Assembly (NCBI RefSeq): GCF_000813965.1
Contig: NZ_JWLI01000001.1
Span: 658,141 to 722,140, forward strand
Source of the DNA: Leisingera sp. ANG-M7
GTDB lineage: Bacteria > Pseudomonadota > Alphaproteobacteria > Rhodobacterales > Rhodobacteraceae
Reading direction: 5' to 3'
Length of the DNA stretch: 64,000 bases
Shown here: one piece after another, positions 16,782 through 24,928 of the stretch
Position numbering within the stretch: the first letter of the stretch is position 1
Layout: each line of letters starts with the position of its first letter
Translations under genes and position numbers: made by a program
Notes under the pieces: model-generated
The model's input: the letters and a program-made list of their open reading frames with translations, nothing else
What the model was told of the DNA's origin: nothing
Database searches by the model: none

Positions 16782-18101
16782 ATGACGAATTTGAACCCTC
16801 CCGGACTGATGATCTCGGCGCCCTCCTCGGGCACCGGCAAGACAACTGTGATGCTAGGCCTTCTGCGGGCACTGGCCGAAGACGGGCTAACCGTCCAGCC
16901 CTACAAAAGCGGGCCGGATTACATCGACCCGGCCTTCCACCTCGCAGCTGCCAAACGGCCCAGCTTCAACCTCGACACCTGGGCGATGGATGGCGGGCTT
17001 CTGGATGCAGTCACCGCCCAGTCGGCTGGTGCGGAAATCTGCGTCGGCGAAGGCTCGATGGGCCTTTATGACGGGGTGGCGACGCGCGGCCAGTCGGGCT
17101 TCGGCTCCTCTGCCGAGACTGCCAAGCGGATGGGCTGGCCGGTGGTGCTGGTCGTCGATGTGGGCGGTCAGGCGCAATCTGCCGCGGCCACTGCGCTGGG
17201 GTTCAAGAATTACGACCCGGAACTGCCCTTTGCCGGCGTCATCCTGAACCGGGTTGCCAGCCCGCGCCACGAACGGCTGACCCGGCTGGGCATGGAGAAA
17301 GCAGGCATCAAGGTCCTTGGCTCCTTGCCCCGCCGCGGCGATCTCACCCTGCCGGAGCGGCATCTGGGCCTGATCCAAGCGGTGGAGCATCCGGATCTGG
17401 AGGCCGCCATTGCAGACTATGCGGCGTTCCTGCGCGCGCATGTGGACCTGGAAGCCATCAAATCCGCGGCACTGGCCGGTCAGGCACCCGCACCGGCAAA
17501 CCTGCCCAAACCACCCGCGCAGCGGATTGCGCTGGCCCGCGATGCGGCGTTTTCCTTTACTTACCCGCATCTGCTGACCGGCTGGCGCGCGGCAGGCGCA
17601 GAAATCCTGCCGTTCTCTCCCTTGGCAGATGAGGCCCCGGCGGCGGACGCCGATCTGGTCTGGCTGCCCGGCGGCTACCCGGAACTGCATGGGCCTGCCC
17701 TGGCAGCGGCGGAGACCTTCCGCACCGGTGTCCGCAAGCACGCCGAGACCAAGCCGGTGCATGGCGAATGCGGCGGCTACATGGCCCTAGGCGAGGCGCT
17801 GATCGACAAGCAAGGCAACCGCCACCGGATGCTGGGTCTCTTGGGCCTTGTGACCTCCTACGAGAAGCGCAAGTTCCATCTCGGCTACCGCCGTGCCGTG
17901 CTGCAGGCCGGGATGCCGGGCTTTGACGCAGGCACGGCGCTGCGCGGGCATGAGTTCCATTACTCCACCATTCTGGAAGAGCCGGACGCGCCGCTGGCCA
18001 ATGTCATGGACGCCGACGGCGGCCCGGTGCCGGAAACCGGCTCCATCAAGGGCAACGTCACCGGCACATTCTTCCACCTGATCACGGGAGAACAGGCATG
18101 A
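16782..18101 (+). CDS. cobB: Hydrogenobyrinic acid a,c-diamide synthase
   Basis: A 439-aa glutamine-dependent amidotransferase that amidates the a and c side chains. The N-terminal P-loop-like ATPase reads ISAPSSGTGKTTVMLGLLRAL, with YKSGPDYIDPAFH soon after. The C-terminal GATase1-like triad domain contains WLPGGYPELHG and HGECGGYMALGE (Cys nucleophile). Two in-frame ATGs are possible, 16764 (inside cobM) and 16782; the second is chosen because it leaves a 4-bp gap and begins just before the family N-terminus. The Shine-Dalgarno signal is weak. It overlaps cobA by 4 bp. Confidence 0.93.
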   Translation: MTNLNPPGLMISAPSSGTGKTTVMLGLLRALAEDGLTVQPYKSGPDYIDPAFHLAAAKRPSFNLDTWAMDGGLLDAVTAQSAGAEICVGEGSMGLYDGVATRGQSGFGSSAETAKRMGWPVVLVVDVGGQAQSAAATALGFKNYDPELPFAGVILNRVASPRHERLTRLGMEKAGIKVLGSLPRRGDLTLPERHLGLIQAVEHPDLEAAIADYAAFLRAHVDLEAIKSAALAGQAPAPANLPKPPAQRIALARDAAFSFTYPHLLTGWRAAGAEILPFSPLADEAPAADADLVWLPGGYPELHGPALAAAETFRTGVRKHAETKPVHGECGGYMALGEALIDKQGNRHRMLGLLGLVTSYEKRKFHLGYRRAVLQAGMPGFDAGTALRGHEFHYSTILEEPDAPLANVMDADGGPVPETGSIKGNVTGTFFHLITGEQA

Positions 18102-18832
18102 GCGGTTTTGTGAGCTTTGTCTCCTCCGGCCCCGGCGATCCGGAACTGCTGACCGTGAAGGCGGTCAAACGGCTGGCGGCGGCGGATGCGATCCTGTTCG
18201 ACGACCTGTCGTCGGGGCCAATCCTGAGCCATGCCCGGACTGACGCCGATCTGGTGGGTGTGGGCAAACGCGCAGGTCGCCCCTCCCCCAAGCAGGACCA
18301 TGTGAGCCAGCTGCTGGTCGATTACGCCCAGAGCGGTCTCAATGTGGTGCGGCTGAAATCCGGCGATTCCGGCGTCTTCGGACGGCTGGAGGAGGAGATG
18401 ACCGCGCTGCGAGAGGCAGGCATCGGGTTTGAGATCGTGCCCGGCGTCACCGCAGCCTCGGCGGCGGCAGCGGCGGCAAATATTCCGCTCACCCGGCGGC
18501 TGACCGCGCGGCGGCTGCAGTTCATCACCGGCCATGACGTGACCGGCGGTCTGCCGGACGATCTGAACATGGCGGCGCTGGCCGACCCGCATGCCACAAC
18601 CGTGGTCTATATGGGCAAAAGCACCTTTGCCGCGCTGGCGGAAAAGCTGATGGAAGCGGGCCTGCCCGCGGACACCCACGCGCTGGTGGCGCAGGGGGTT
18701 TCCACTCCTGAGCAGAAACTGTTCTGCCACACCGTGGGAGAGCTGCCGGCCGTTCTGCGCGCGATGGAGACCAAGGCGCCGGTGCTGATCCTTTACGGGC
18801 CCCTGGCCGATCAGGACCTGCCTGGCGCATGA
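18098..18832 (+). CDS. cobA: Uroporphyrinogen-III C-methyltransferase
   Basis: A 244-aa SUMT that makes precorrin-2, the entry step to cobalamin and sirohaem. The protein contains SSGPGDPELLTVKAVKRL, the SUMT hallmark GKRAGRPSPKQ, RLKSGDSGVFGR, PGVTAASAAAAA and VVYMGKSTFAAL. It has no CysG dehydrogenase domain. Placement at the end of the cob operon suggests a B12-dedicated copy. It is ATGA-coupled to the preceding cobB and to the following DUF1636 gene. Confidence 0.94.
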   Translation: MSGFVSFVSSGPGDPELLTVKAVKRLAAADAILFDDLSSGPILSHARTDADLVGVGKRAGRPSPKQDHVSQLLVDYAQSGLNVVRLKSGDSGVFGRLEEEMTALREAGIGFEIVPGVTAASAAAAAANIPLTRRLTARRLQFITGHDVTGGLPDDLNMAALADPHATTVVYMGKSTFAALAEKLMEAGLPADTHALVAQGVSTPEQKLFCHTVGELPAVLRAMETKAPVLILYGPLADQDLPGA

Positions 18833-19164
18833 ACCTGCCCACCCTCACCCTGTGCCGTACCTGCCGCGACGCCGACCCTGCCCTGCCCGGGCAGGTCGCC
18901 GCAGCGCTGGAGACGGCAGGGGTGAAGGCGCGGCTGCAGCAGGTGGACTGCATGTCCGGCTGCAAGCGTCCGCAGACGCTGGCGGTACGGCAACACGGCA
19001 AGACCGCCTACCTGTTCGGCGAGGTCACTGCTGAGGACCTGCCGGATATCCTGACCTTTCTGCGGATCTATGCGGAGAGTCCTGACGGCCAAATTGCCGA
19101 CGCCCGCCCGTTGGGCCGCCTGCGGTTCAAGGCGATTGCCCGCATTCCGGAGAGTATGGGCTGA
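18829..19164 (+). CDS. DUF1636 family protein, second copy
   Basis: A 111-aa DUF1636 protein similar to the one at 5572 but ~25 residues shorter. Cysteine clusters are LCRTCRDAD (residues ~8-16) and CMSGCKRPQ (~42-50), and the C-terminus again ends in an Arg-rich LRFKAIARIPE. The first copy has CKRGC while this one has CKRPQ, so one cysteine is missing. It overlaps cobA by 4 bp and ends the main cob operon, 86 bp before riboswitch 2. A redox or metal role in corrin synthesis is inferred only from context. Confidence 0.84.
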   Translation: MNLPTLTLCRTCRDADPALPGQVAAALETAGVKARLQQVDCMSGCKRPQTLAVRQHGKTAYLFGEVTAEDLPDILTFLRIYAESPDGQIADARPLGRLRFKAIARIPESMG

Positions 19165-19250
19165 TCCGCCTGCCCTATGACGCTGAAGCGCCCCGGATTG
19201 GCGGTTTCGTCCTTGACCAGACTCAGCCGCACGGGGCAAAATAATCCGAT

Positions 19251-19432
19251 ACGGTGTCTGATAGTGCCTAAGCACTGGGACTGAAACGGGAATGAGGACG
19301 GTGGACCAAATCGCGGCACCGAAGCCTCAACCGCCCCCGCGACTGTGAGCGGCGAGCGGCCTTCCAAAAACCACTGGCGCAAGCCGGGAAGGAGGAAGGC
19401 AGCAGCGACCCGCGAGTCAGGAGACCGGCCGT
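19251..19432 (+). ncRNA. Cobalamin riboswitch 2
   Basis: Core elements on the plus strand: AAACGGGAATGAGGACGGTGG, the conserved CCGCCCCCGCGACTGTGAG (19331-19349), CCACTGGCGC, AGCCGGGAAGG, and a B12 box ending in GAGTCAGGAGACCGGCC (19414-19430). It precedes cbtB-cbtA. A TTGACC at 19213 with an AT-rich AAAATAAT about 18 bp on may be its promoter. High cobalamin should shut off the cobalt transporter. Confidence 0.92.
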
Positions 19433-19448
19433 GTGGAAACGCAACTTA

Positions 19449-19474
19449 TACCGTCGGGTGTGACGGTAAGGAGG
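19449..19474 (+). promoter_or_regulatory. Shine-Dalgarno-abutting hairpin (riboswitch 2 expression platform)
   Basis: Stem TACCGTC (19449-19455) and GACGGTA (19462-19468), 6-nt loop, directly abutting the AAGGAGG ribosome-binding site (19468-19474) of cbtB. With no T-tract present, this suggests translational control by SD occlusion. Confidence 0.6.
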
Positions 19475-19481
19475 ACTAGAA

Positions 19482-19652
19482 ATGACGACCAAGACGCTTA
19501 AGGCTTCCGCCGCTGGCACCAGTGTTCTTCCGGCACTGTTTGCAGTGGTTCTGGGTTTCGGGATCATCACGCTGACCGGCCATGTTCAGGCATCTGCCCT
19601 GCACGACGCCGCGCATGACGTGCGCCACGCAACTGGCTTCCCCTGCCACTAA
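19482..19652 (+). CDS. cbtB: Cobalt transporter subunit CbtB
   Basis: A 56-aa single-membrane-span protein: M-T-T-K-T-L-K, then a hydrophobic segment (about residues 15-33) and a His-rich tail, HDAAHDVRHATGFPCH. This is the CbtB architecture (one TM helix, C-terminal histidines) and the gene is followed 4 bp later by cbtA. It has an excellent AAGGAGG site and lies directly after cobalamin riboswitch 2. CbtAB is a predicted B12-regulated cobalt transporter. Confidence 0.9.
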   Translation: MTTKTLKASAAGTSVLPALFAVVLGFGIITLTGHVQASALHDAAHDVRHATGFPCH

Positions 19653-19656
19653 GGCC

Positions 19657-20355
19657 ATGTTCAGTCGCATTCTGACCAGCGGCTTGTTCGCTGGTGCTGC
19701 AGCAGGGTTGATTACCGCCCTGCTGCAGCTGTATTTCGTGCAGCCCGTGCTGCTCCACGCCGAACTTTACGAGGGCGGCGAGCTGGTGCATTTTGGTGCT
19801 GACCCCGTAACCGCGCATCCCGACCTGCCCGGCATGTTCGCCGAGCCGGTGCGCGATGGCCTCAGCATCATCTTCACCATGCTGACCTACACCGGCTATG
19901 CGCTGGTAATGGCGGCGCTGATGTCCGTGGCCGAACGCCAGGGCCATGAGATCAACGCACGCACCGGCCTGATGTGGGGCCTGGCGGGATTCATCACCTT
20001 CCACTTCGCGCCCGGCCTGTCGCTGGCGCCCGAGGTGCCGGGTGTTGCCGCTGCCGATGTGGGTGTGCGCCAGGTCTGGTGGACCATCACTGTGGCCTCG
20101 GCCGGCGTTGCCATGTGGCTGATTGCCTTTGGCGGCAATCTGGTGAGCCACCTGATCGCAGCCCTTTTGCTGATGGCCCCGCATATTGTTGGCGCCCCTG
20201 AGCCTGAGAGCTTCTCTGGCCCGGTTCCAACCGAGATCGGCGCGCTGTTTGCCGCCCGTGCCTTCGGCGTCGGCATGGCCGCCTGGGTGCTGCTGGGCAG
20301 CTTTGCGGGCTACTTCTGGCAAGCAGAAGGCAAACGCGCGGAAGCCGCAGCCTGA
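19657..20355 (+). CDS. cbtA: Cobalt transporter subunit CbtA
   Basis: A 232-aa integral membrane protein with about five hydrophobic spans (first at residues ~8-28, others near 60-78, 100-120, 130-155 and 195-218), as in CbtA. The ATG at 19657 gives the family N-terminus, FSRILTSGLFAGAAAGLITA; an upstream in-frame start would run through cbtB. It is the second gene of the riboswitch-2 unit and is followed by a strong terminator. Confidence 0.9.
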   Translation: MFSRILTSGLFAGAAAGLITALLQLYFVQPVLLHAELYEGGELVHFGADPVTAHPDLPGMFAEPVRDGLSIIFTMLTYTGYALVMAALMSVAERQGHEINARTGLMWGLAGFITFHFAPGLSLAPEVPGVAAADVGVRQVWWTITVASAGVAMWLIAFGGNLVSHLIAALLLMAPHIVGAPEPESFSGPVPTEIGALFAARAFGVGMAAWVLLGSFAGYFWQAEGKRAEAAA

Positions 20356-20366
20356 TCCCCTGACAC

Positions 20367-20403
20367 CTCCCGCCGGGCCTGCCCCGGCGGGAGCTTTCTT
20401 TTT
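20367..20403 (+). terminator. Intrinsic terminator after cbtA
   Basis: Perfect 11-bp stem CTCCCGCCGGG (20367-20377) with CCCGGCGGGAG (20383-20393), loop CCTGC, then CTTTCTTTTT. It lies 14 bp before the next gene, so that gene is read only by read-through unless a promoter is hidden here. Confidence 0.88.
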
Positions 20404-20416
20404 CGAGGGTGACATC

Positions 20417-20917
20417 ATGTCCCGTTCTCTTGCTCTTTTTGCCATCGGCCTGATTTTTGGCGGCGGTGCCGGCTTTGTGACCGCTGCCGGCAATGGCATC
20501 GCCTTTGACGGCCACGACCATGGCGACCCGGCGCACCACGGCGGCGGTCACGGCGAAATGGCTTCTCATGACCATTCCCAGACCGTCAGCCTGGCAGCGG
20601 GCCCGGATGCGCCCGGCGTCGCCATCCAGTTGCACAAGGACCCGATGTCCGGCTGGAACCTGCACGTTACGCCGCAGAACTTCCGCTTTGCCCCGCAAAA
20701 CGCCTCTGCCGCAGACGTCGACGGTGAAGGCCACGCGCATGTCTATGTGAACGGCGAGAAACTCGCCCGGCTTTACGCCAGCTGGATGCATATCCCTGCC
20801 CTGCCAGACGGGGCTGAGGTCAAGGTCTCGCTCAACACCAACAGCCACAGCGCACTGCTGGTGGACGGCCAGCCGGTGGAAGCGAAGATTACCGTTGCCG
20901 CAGGCGAAGGCTCCTGA
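20417..20917 (+). CDS. Exported His-rich protein of the cobalt/B12 locus (unknown family)
   Basis: A 166-aa protein with an N-terminal hydrophobic segment (residues ~4-24, probable signal peptide or anchor), then a His/Asp/Gly-rich stretch at ~30-53 (GHDHGDPAHHGGGHGEMASHD) and a folded domain of ~100 residues that looks beta-rich (FRFAPQNASA, HAHVYVNGEKLARLY, VSLNTNSHSALLVDG). Context (between cbtA and cobF, after a cobalamin riboswitch unit) suggests a periplasmic cobalt-binding or delivery protein, but the histidines could equally serve copper, nickel or zinc. I do not recognise the domain. GAGGGTG precedes the ATG. Confidence 0.75.
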   Translation: MSRSLALFAIGLIFGGGAGFVTAAGNGIAFDGHDHGDPAHHGGGHGEMASHDHSQTVSLAAGPDAPGVAIQLHKDPMSGWNLHVTPQNFRFAPQNASAADVDGEGHAHVYVNGEKLARLYASWMHIPALPDGAEVKVSLNTNSHSALLVDGQPVEAKITVAAGEGS

Positions 20918-20947
20918 GCCGTAAATCCCGGCTTGCAAGACAAATGG

Positions 20948-20973
20948 CACGGCCCCATAGAAGGCCGTGTTTT
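20948..20973 (+). terminator. Intrinsic terminator before cobF
   Basis: Stem CACGGCC (20948-20954) with GGCCGTG (20963-20969), 8-nt loop, then TTTT. It separates the His-rich gene from cobF, with the cobF ATG 19 bp downstream. Confidence 0.7.
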
Positions 20974-20991
20974 CACCTGAAAGGCCCCGTC

Positions 20992-21744
20992 ATGATTGAG
21001 CTTTCCCTGATCGGCATAGGCACCGGAAACCCGCAGCACATGACGCTGCAGGCCATCGACGCGCTGAACGCTCAGGATGTGATCCTGATCCCCAACAAAG
21101 GGGCGGGCAAGGATGACCTGGCGGGACTGCGCCGGGAGATCTGCGCGCGCGCAATCAAGGGTGAAGGCCCGGGAATAGTCGAGTTCGCCCTACCGGTTCG
21201 GGACGAGGCGACCAAGGGCTACCGCAAGCGGGTGGACGACTGGCACGACGCCATCGCCGAAATCTGGTGGCAGAATATCACCGCCCATCTGCCGGATGGC
21301 GGCAAGGCCGGGTTCCTGGTCTGGGGCGATCCGTCGCTTTACGACAGCACCATGCGGATTGCCGAGCGGCTGAAAAGGCTGGCAGAAATCAAACTGACCG
21401 TGATCCCCGGCATCACCTCGATCCAGGCGCTGACAGCGGCGCATGCCATCCCCGTCAACGAAATAGGCGCGCCATTCACCATCACCACCGGGCGGCAGTT
21501 GCGTGAAACCGGCTGGCCGGACAGCGCAGATACGCTGGTCATCATGCTGGACGGGGAATGCTCCTTTCAGGCAATCAGCCCGCAAGACGTGGAAATCTTC
21601 TGGACCGCCTATGCAGGCATGGAGAACCAGATATCCGTCGCAGGCCCGCTGGCAGATGTGGCCGGGCGGATCATCGAAACCCGCGCAATGGCACGGGCTG
21701 AGCACGGGTGGATCATGGATATCTACCTTCTGCGGCGGACATGA
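20992..21744 (+). CDS. cobF: Precorrin-6A synthase (deacetylating)
   Basis: A 250-aa CobF, which methylates C-1 of precorrin-5 with loss of acetate; it is specific to the aerobic pathway. LIGIGTGNPQHMTLQAIDAL, IPNKGAGKDDLAGLRREIC, LVWGDPSLYDSTMRI and PGITSIQALTAAH are typical. The start at 20992 is set by the family N-terminus. It is isolated from the other ring methylases by two terminators. Confidence 0.95.
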   Translation: MIELSLIGIGTGNPQHMTLQAIDALNAQDVILIPNKGAGKDDLAGLRREICARAIKGEGPGIVEFALPVRDEATKGYRKRVDDWHDAIAEIWWQNITAHLPDGGKAGFLVWGDPSLYDSTMRIAERLKRLAEIKLTVIPGITSIQALTAAHAIPVNEIGAPFTITTGRQLRETGWPDSADTLVIMLDGECSFQAISPQDVEIFWTAYAGMENQISVAGPLADVAGRIIETRAMARAEHGWIMDIYLLRRT

Positions 21745-21783
21745 CGCAGACTGCAACCAGGCAGGTTTGCCGCTGAAATGGTG

Positions 21784-22809
21784 TCAGGCAGCAGGACTTG
21801 TCGTTCCCCGGACGACGCGTTCCAGCCCGCAGCACAGCCTGAACTGCTCGCGCATGTCAGACGTGATGTAACCTGTAAACCGTTGCCCGGCGAGCGATCC
21901 GATGGTTTCGGCCGGGATGCGGATGGTGGTCAGCCCAGGTTCGATATCCGCTGATCCCTTGAAGTCGCCGATCCCAATGATTGACACGTCCTCGGGCACC
22001 CGCAGACCGCATTTTTGTGCACCGTAAAGAGCGCCTTGGGCGATCACGTCATTGCCGCACAACAGGGCTGTCGGCCGGGCGTCCTCTGAAAACAGCCTGA
22101 TCGCCGCCTGCTTGGCCTGCGCCACGCTGTAAGGGGCCTCAGACATGCGGTGTTCCGGGACAAACACACCCTTTTTCCGCAGCGCCTCCAAAGCCGACGT
22201 CAACCGGTACTGCGCCCGGTCATTACCACGGGTATCGGGAAAGATCAGGCCGATGTCCCTGTGCCCCAGCTCCAGCAGGTGCTCCGCCGCCATTCTGCCG
22301 GCCAGCCGGTTATCCGCGCCGACACAGGGCAGCTCAGACTCCTCTGCATAGTTCCAGATCGCCATCGCAGGTGTTTCCTGCTGTGCAATCAATCGGGAAG
22401 TGGCCGCCGAATGCTCTAGTCCGATCAGCGCCACACCGTCCACCCGGTGCTCCATCAGCTTACGCACCATCTCATATTCGCGGTCCAGATCATAGCCGTG
22501 CGACGCCAGCAGCAGAGTGAACCCGGCCTGGTCGATGGCGTCTGAAAACGCCTGGATCACCTCGGCAAAAATCGCGTGGTTGATGGTGGGCACCACCAGC
22601 CCGATAGTGCCGGAGCGCTTGCCGTGCATCATCTGCGCGGCGCGGTTCCTGACATAGCCCAGTTTCTGCACCGCGCGATTGATCTTCTTGCGAGTCGCCG
22701 GGCTCACCAGATCGGGGTGGTTGAAGGTGCGCGACACCGTGGAGGGCGACACTTTTGCAGCTTTCGCCACGGCCACGATATCCACGTTACCCTTTTGTTT
22801 CGGCGCCAT
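21784..22809 (-). CDS. LacI-family transcriptional regulator
   Basis: A 341-aa LacI/GalR repressor. The N-terminal HTH reads VDIVAVAKAAKVSPSTVSRTFN (in part) with the hinge helix KINRAVQKLGYVRNRAAQMM, followed by a periplasmic-binding-protein-like effector domain (GLVVPTINHAIFAEV, GNDVIAQGALYGAQKCGLRVPEDVSIIGIGD). The ATG at 22809 follows GGGGAG. It is divergent from the TTT transporter and CoA-ligase operon, so it most likely controls that operon through the palindrome at 22837-22850. The effector is unknown; sulfoacetate or a related carboxylate is inferred from the neighbours. Confidence 0.9.
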   Translation of the reverse strand: MAPKQKGNVDIVAVAKAAKVSPSTVSRTFNHPDLVSPATRKKINRAVQKLGYVRNRAAQMMHGKRSGTIGLVVPTINHAIFAEVIQAFSDAIDQAGFTLLLASHGYDLDREYEMVRKLMEHRVDGVALIGLEHSAATSRLIAQQETPAMAIWNYAEESELPCVGADNRLAGRMAAEHLLELGHRDIGLIFPDTRGNDRAQYRLTSALEALRKKGVFVPEHRMSEAPYSVAQAKQAAIRLFSEDARPTALLCGNDVIAQGALYGAQKCGLRVPEDVSIIGIGDFKGSADIEPGLTTIRIPAETIGSLAGQRFTGYITSDMREQFRLCCGLERVVRGTTSPAA

Positions 22810-22836
22810 AATCTCCCCTTCCTCCGGCAAGAATTA

Positions 22837-22850
22837 TGAAAACGTTTGCA
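22837..22850. promoter_or_regulatory. LacI-type operator
   Basis: TGAAAACGTTTGCA is a near-perfect 14-bp palindrome (one mismatched pair) with the central CpG typical of LacI-family sites. The core AAACGTTT at 22840-22847 is exact. It sits 27 bp upstream of the lacI-type ATG and 73 bp upstream of tctA. Confidence 0.65.
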
Positions 22851-22923
22851 ATACTATTTTCATGGCCTAACCTGTTTTGTCAACAAAAGCAAAAGCGCGA
22901 TCAGCCGGGTTGGGAGGCCCTGA

Positions 22924-24435
22924 ATGGAGTTCATTTATTACTTCGGAGACGTGTTCTCGCCGCTGTCATTCCTGCTGCTTCTGGGCGGCACAATCGGCGG
23001 GCTGATCCTGGGAGCGACCCCGGGACTTTCCCCGACGATGGCAGTGGCGTTGCTGATCCCCTTCACCTTCCACCTGGAGGCGGTTCAGGGCCTGATCCTC
23101 CTGGGGGCGGCCTATACCTCCACCGTGGCGGGGGGCGCGGTGAGTGCGATCCTGCTGAAGATACCCGGCGCGCCCGCCAATATCGCCACCACGCTGGACG
23201 GCCACAAGATGGCCAAGCAGGGCAAGGGCGCCAAGGCGCTGCAGCTGTCCTTCCTCGCCTCTGCCGCGGGTGGCATCTTCGGCGTGCTCCTGCTAATTTT
23301 CCTGACCCCGCTGCTGGCTGAGTGGGCGCTGGCTTTCGGCCCCTCGCACCTGTTCTGGCTGGCAATCCTGGGCGTCACCGTGATCGGCTCGCTGGATTCG
23401 GCCTCTGTCGTGAAGGGGCTGCTGTCGGGTTGCATCGGGTTGTGGCTGGCGACCATCGGCTTTGACGACATCATGGGTGCCCAGCGCTTTATCTTCCACC
23501 CGTCACTGGGCGGCGGCATCAACATCATTGCAGCCCTCATCGGCCTGTTTGCCATCCCGCAGGTGCTGACCATGTTTGCCAAGGGCCGCCGCACGGAGGG
23601 CGCCGAGGTGATCGAGGTTCAGAAACATTCCGTCCTCGACGCCACCCGTGAACTGCTGCGCCGCCCACGCGCGCTTGGCATCGGCACCATCACCGGCTCC
23701 GTCATCGGACTGATCCCCGGCGTCGGCGGCCAGATCGCCGGACTCGTGGCCTATGACCAGACCAAGAAGTTTTCTTCCGAGAAGGAGAAATTCGGCAAGG
23801 GCCACAGCGAAGGCGTGATCGCCGCTGAAGCCGCCAACAACGCGATGGTCGGCCCGTCGCTGGTGCCGCTCTTGACGCTGTCGATCCCCGGCAGCCCCAC
23901 CGCCGCGGTGCTGTTGGGCGGGTTGCTGATCCACGGCATTTTCCCCGGCTCCGATCTGTTCGACAATCACCCGGATGTGGCCTGGACCTTCATCAACTCG
24001 ATGCTGGTGGGCCAGGTCCTGATGTGCCTCTTCGGTCTGTACGTCGCCGGTCTTGCCGCCCGCGTTGCCCAGGTGCCGCAATCGGTGATGGCTGCCATCG
24101 TGCTGGCCCTGTCGGTCTTCGGAGCCTACTCGGTGCAAAGCTCCATGGGAGACGTCTATGTCATGGCCTGCCTCGGCATTGGCATGTATTTCCTGGAGCG
24201 TTTCGGCTTTTCCGCCGCGCCGCTGGTGCTGGGCCTGATTCTGGGCCCGATTGCCGAGGCGAACTTCATCCAGGGCGGCATGATCGCCGACGCCACCGTC
24301 GGCAAATCCGCCTACTTCCTGACCGGCGGGCTAAACATCTTCCTGATCGCCGTGGTCGTCGCCTCTATCGCCTATTCGGCCTGGATGGAATTGCGCAGCC
24401 GCCGTTACACCACCAAAGAGGAGGCGCAGGCATGA
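22924..24435 (+). CDS. TTT transporter large permease (TctA family)
   Basis: A 503-aa TctA-type permease with about 10-12 hydrophobic spans. The family motifs GATPGLSPTMAVALLIPFTF near the N-terminus and GLIPGVGGQIAGLVAYDQTKKFS near residue 265 are the twin Gly/Pro-rich signatures. GGGAGG precedes the ATG. It is the first gene of a five-gene operon (tctA, tctB, tctC, aldehyde dehydrogenase, CoA ligase) divergent from a LacI-type gene. The substrate is probably an organic acid, perhaps sulfoacetate. Confidence 0.9.
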   Translation: MEFIYYFGDVFSPLSFLLLLGGTIGGLILGATPGLSPTMAVALLIPFTFHLEAVQGLILLGAAYTSTVAGGAVSAILLKIPGAPANIATTLDGHKMAKQGKGAKALQLSFLASAAGGIFGVLLLIFLTPLLAEWALAFGPSHLFWLAILGVTVIGSLDSASVVKGLLSGCIGLWLATIGFDDIMGAQRFIFHPSLGGGINIIAALIGLFAIPQVLTMFAKGRRTEGAEVIEVQKHSVLDATRELLRRPRALGIGTITGSVIGLIPGVGGQIAGLVAYDQTKKFSSEKEKFGKGHSEGVIAAEAANNAMVGPSLVPLLTLSIPGSPTAAVLLGGLLIHGIFPGSDLFDNHPDVAWTFINSMLVGQVLMCLFGLYVAGLAARVAQVPQSVMAAIVLALSVFGAYSVQSSMGDVYVMACLGIGMYFLERFGFSAAPLVLGLILGPIAEANFIQGGMIADATVGKSAYFLTGGLNIFLIAVVVASIAYSAWMELRSRRYTTKEEAQA

Positions 24436-24887
24436 ACCGGTCTCAGCACATCCTTGGCTCCGGCCTTGTGTTCGCAGTGGGCATCTGGGTCGCCTGGGTC
24501 AGCTATACCCAGCAGCCTGCCGAGGCTTTCCTGTTCCCGCGCCTGATCGCATCGGTGTTTGTGGTGCTGGCAGGCTGGACCTTCGGCAAAGCGGTAATGG
24601 GACTCAGCAAAGTCGGCTCCGGCGTCACGCGCACGATGTTCCTGAACATGGTGCCGGGGCTGGCCGTGATGCTGGTCTATGTCTTCTGGGCCGCCAAGGC
24701 GCTGGGGTTCTACACCGCCACCGCCATCGGCTTTTTCATCCTGCTGTCGCTCTACGATCCCGCGCCGCATTCCGAAGGCAGGACCTGGATCCGGCGCGCG
24801 CTGATCACCGCGGTGTTCGTGGCGGTGATGTACGGCCTCTTTGCCAAGCTGCTGAGCGTCTACACGCCGCGGGAAATTCTGTTCTGA
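24432..24887 (+). CDS. TTT transporter small permease (TctB family)
   Basis: A 151-aa membrane protein with four predicted hydrophobic segments (residues ~8-26, 33-50, 75-105, 120-140), the normal TctB layout. It overlaps tctA by 4 bp (ATGA) and is followed 41 bp later by the binding-protein gene. The start at 24432 is set by the overlap. Confidence 0.85.
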   Translation: MNRSQHILGSGLVFAVGIWVAWVSYTQQPAEAFLFPRLIASVFVVLAGWTFGKAVMGLSKVGSGVTRTMFLNMVPGLAVMLVYVFWAAKALGFYTATAIGFFILLSLYDPAPHSEGRTWIRRALITAVFVAVMYGLFAKLLSVYTPREILF

Positions 24888-24928
24888 CCGCCTGAACCCG
24901 GTCCGATACCAATAGGGAGGAGAAGAAA

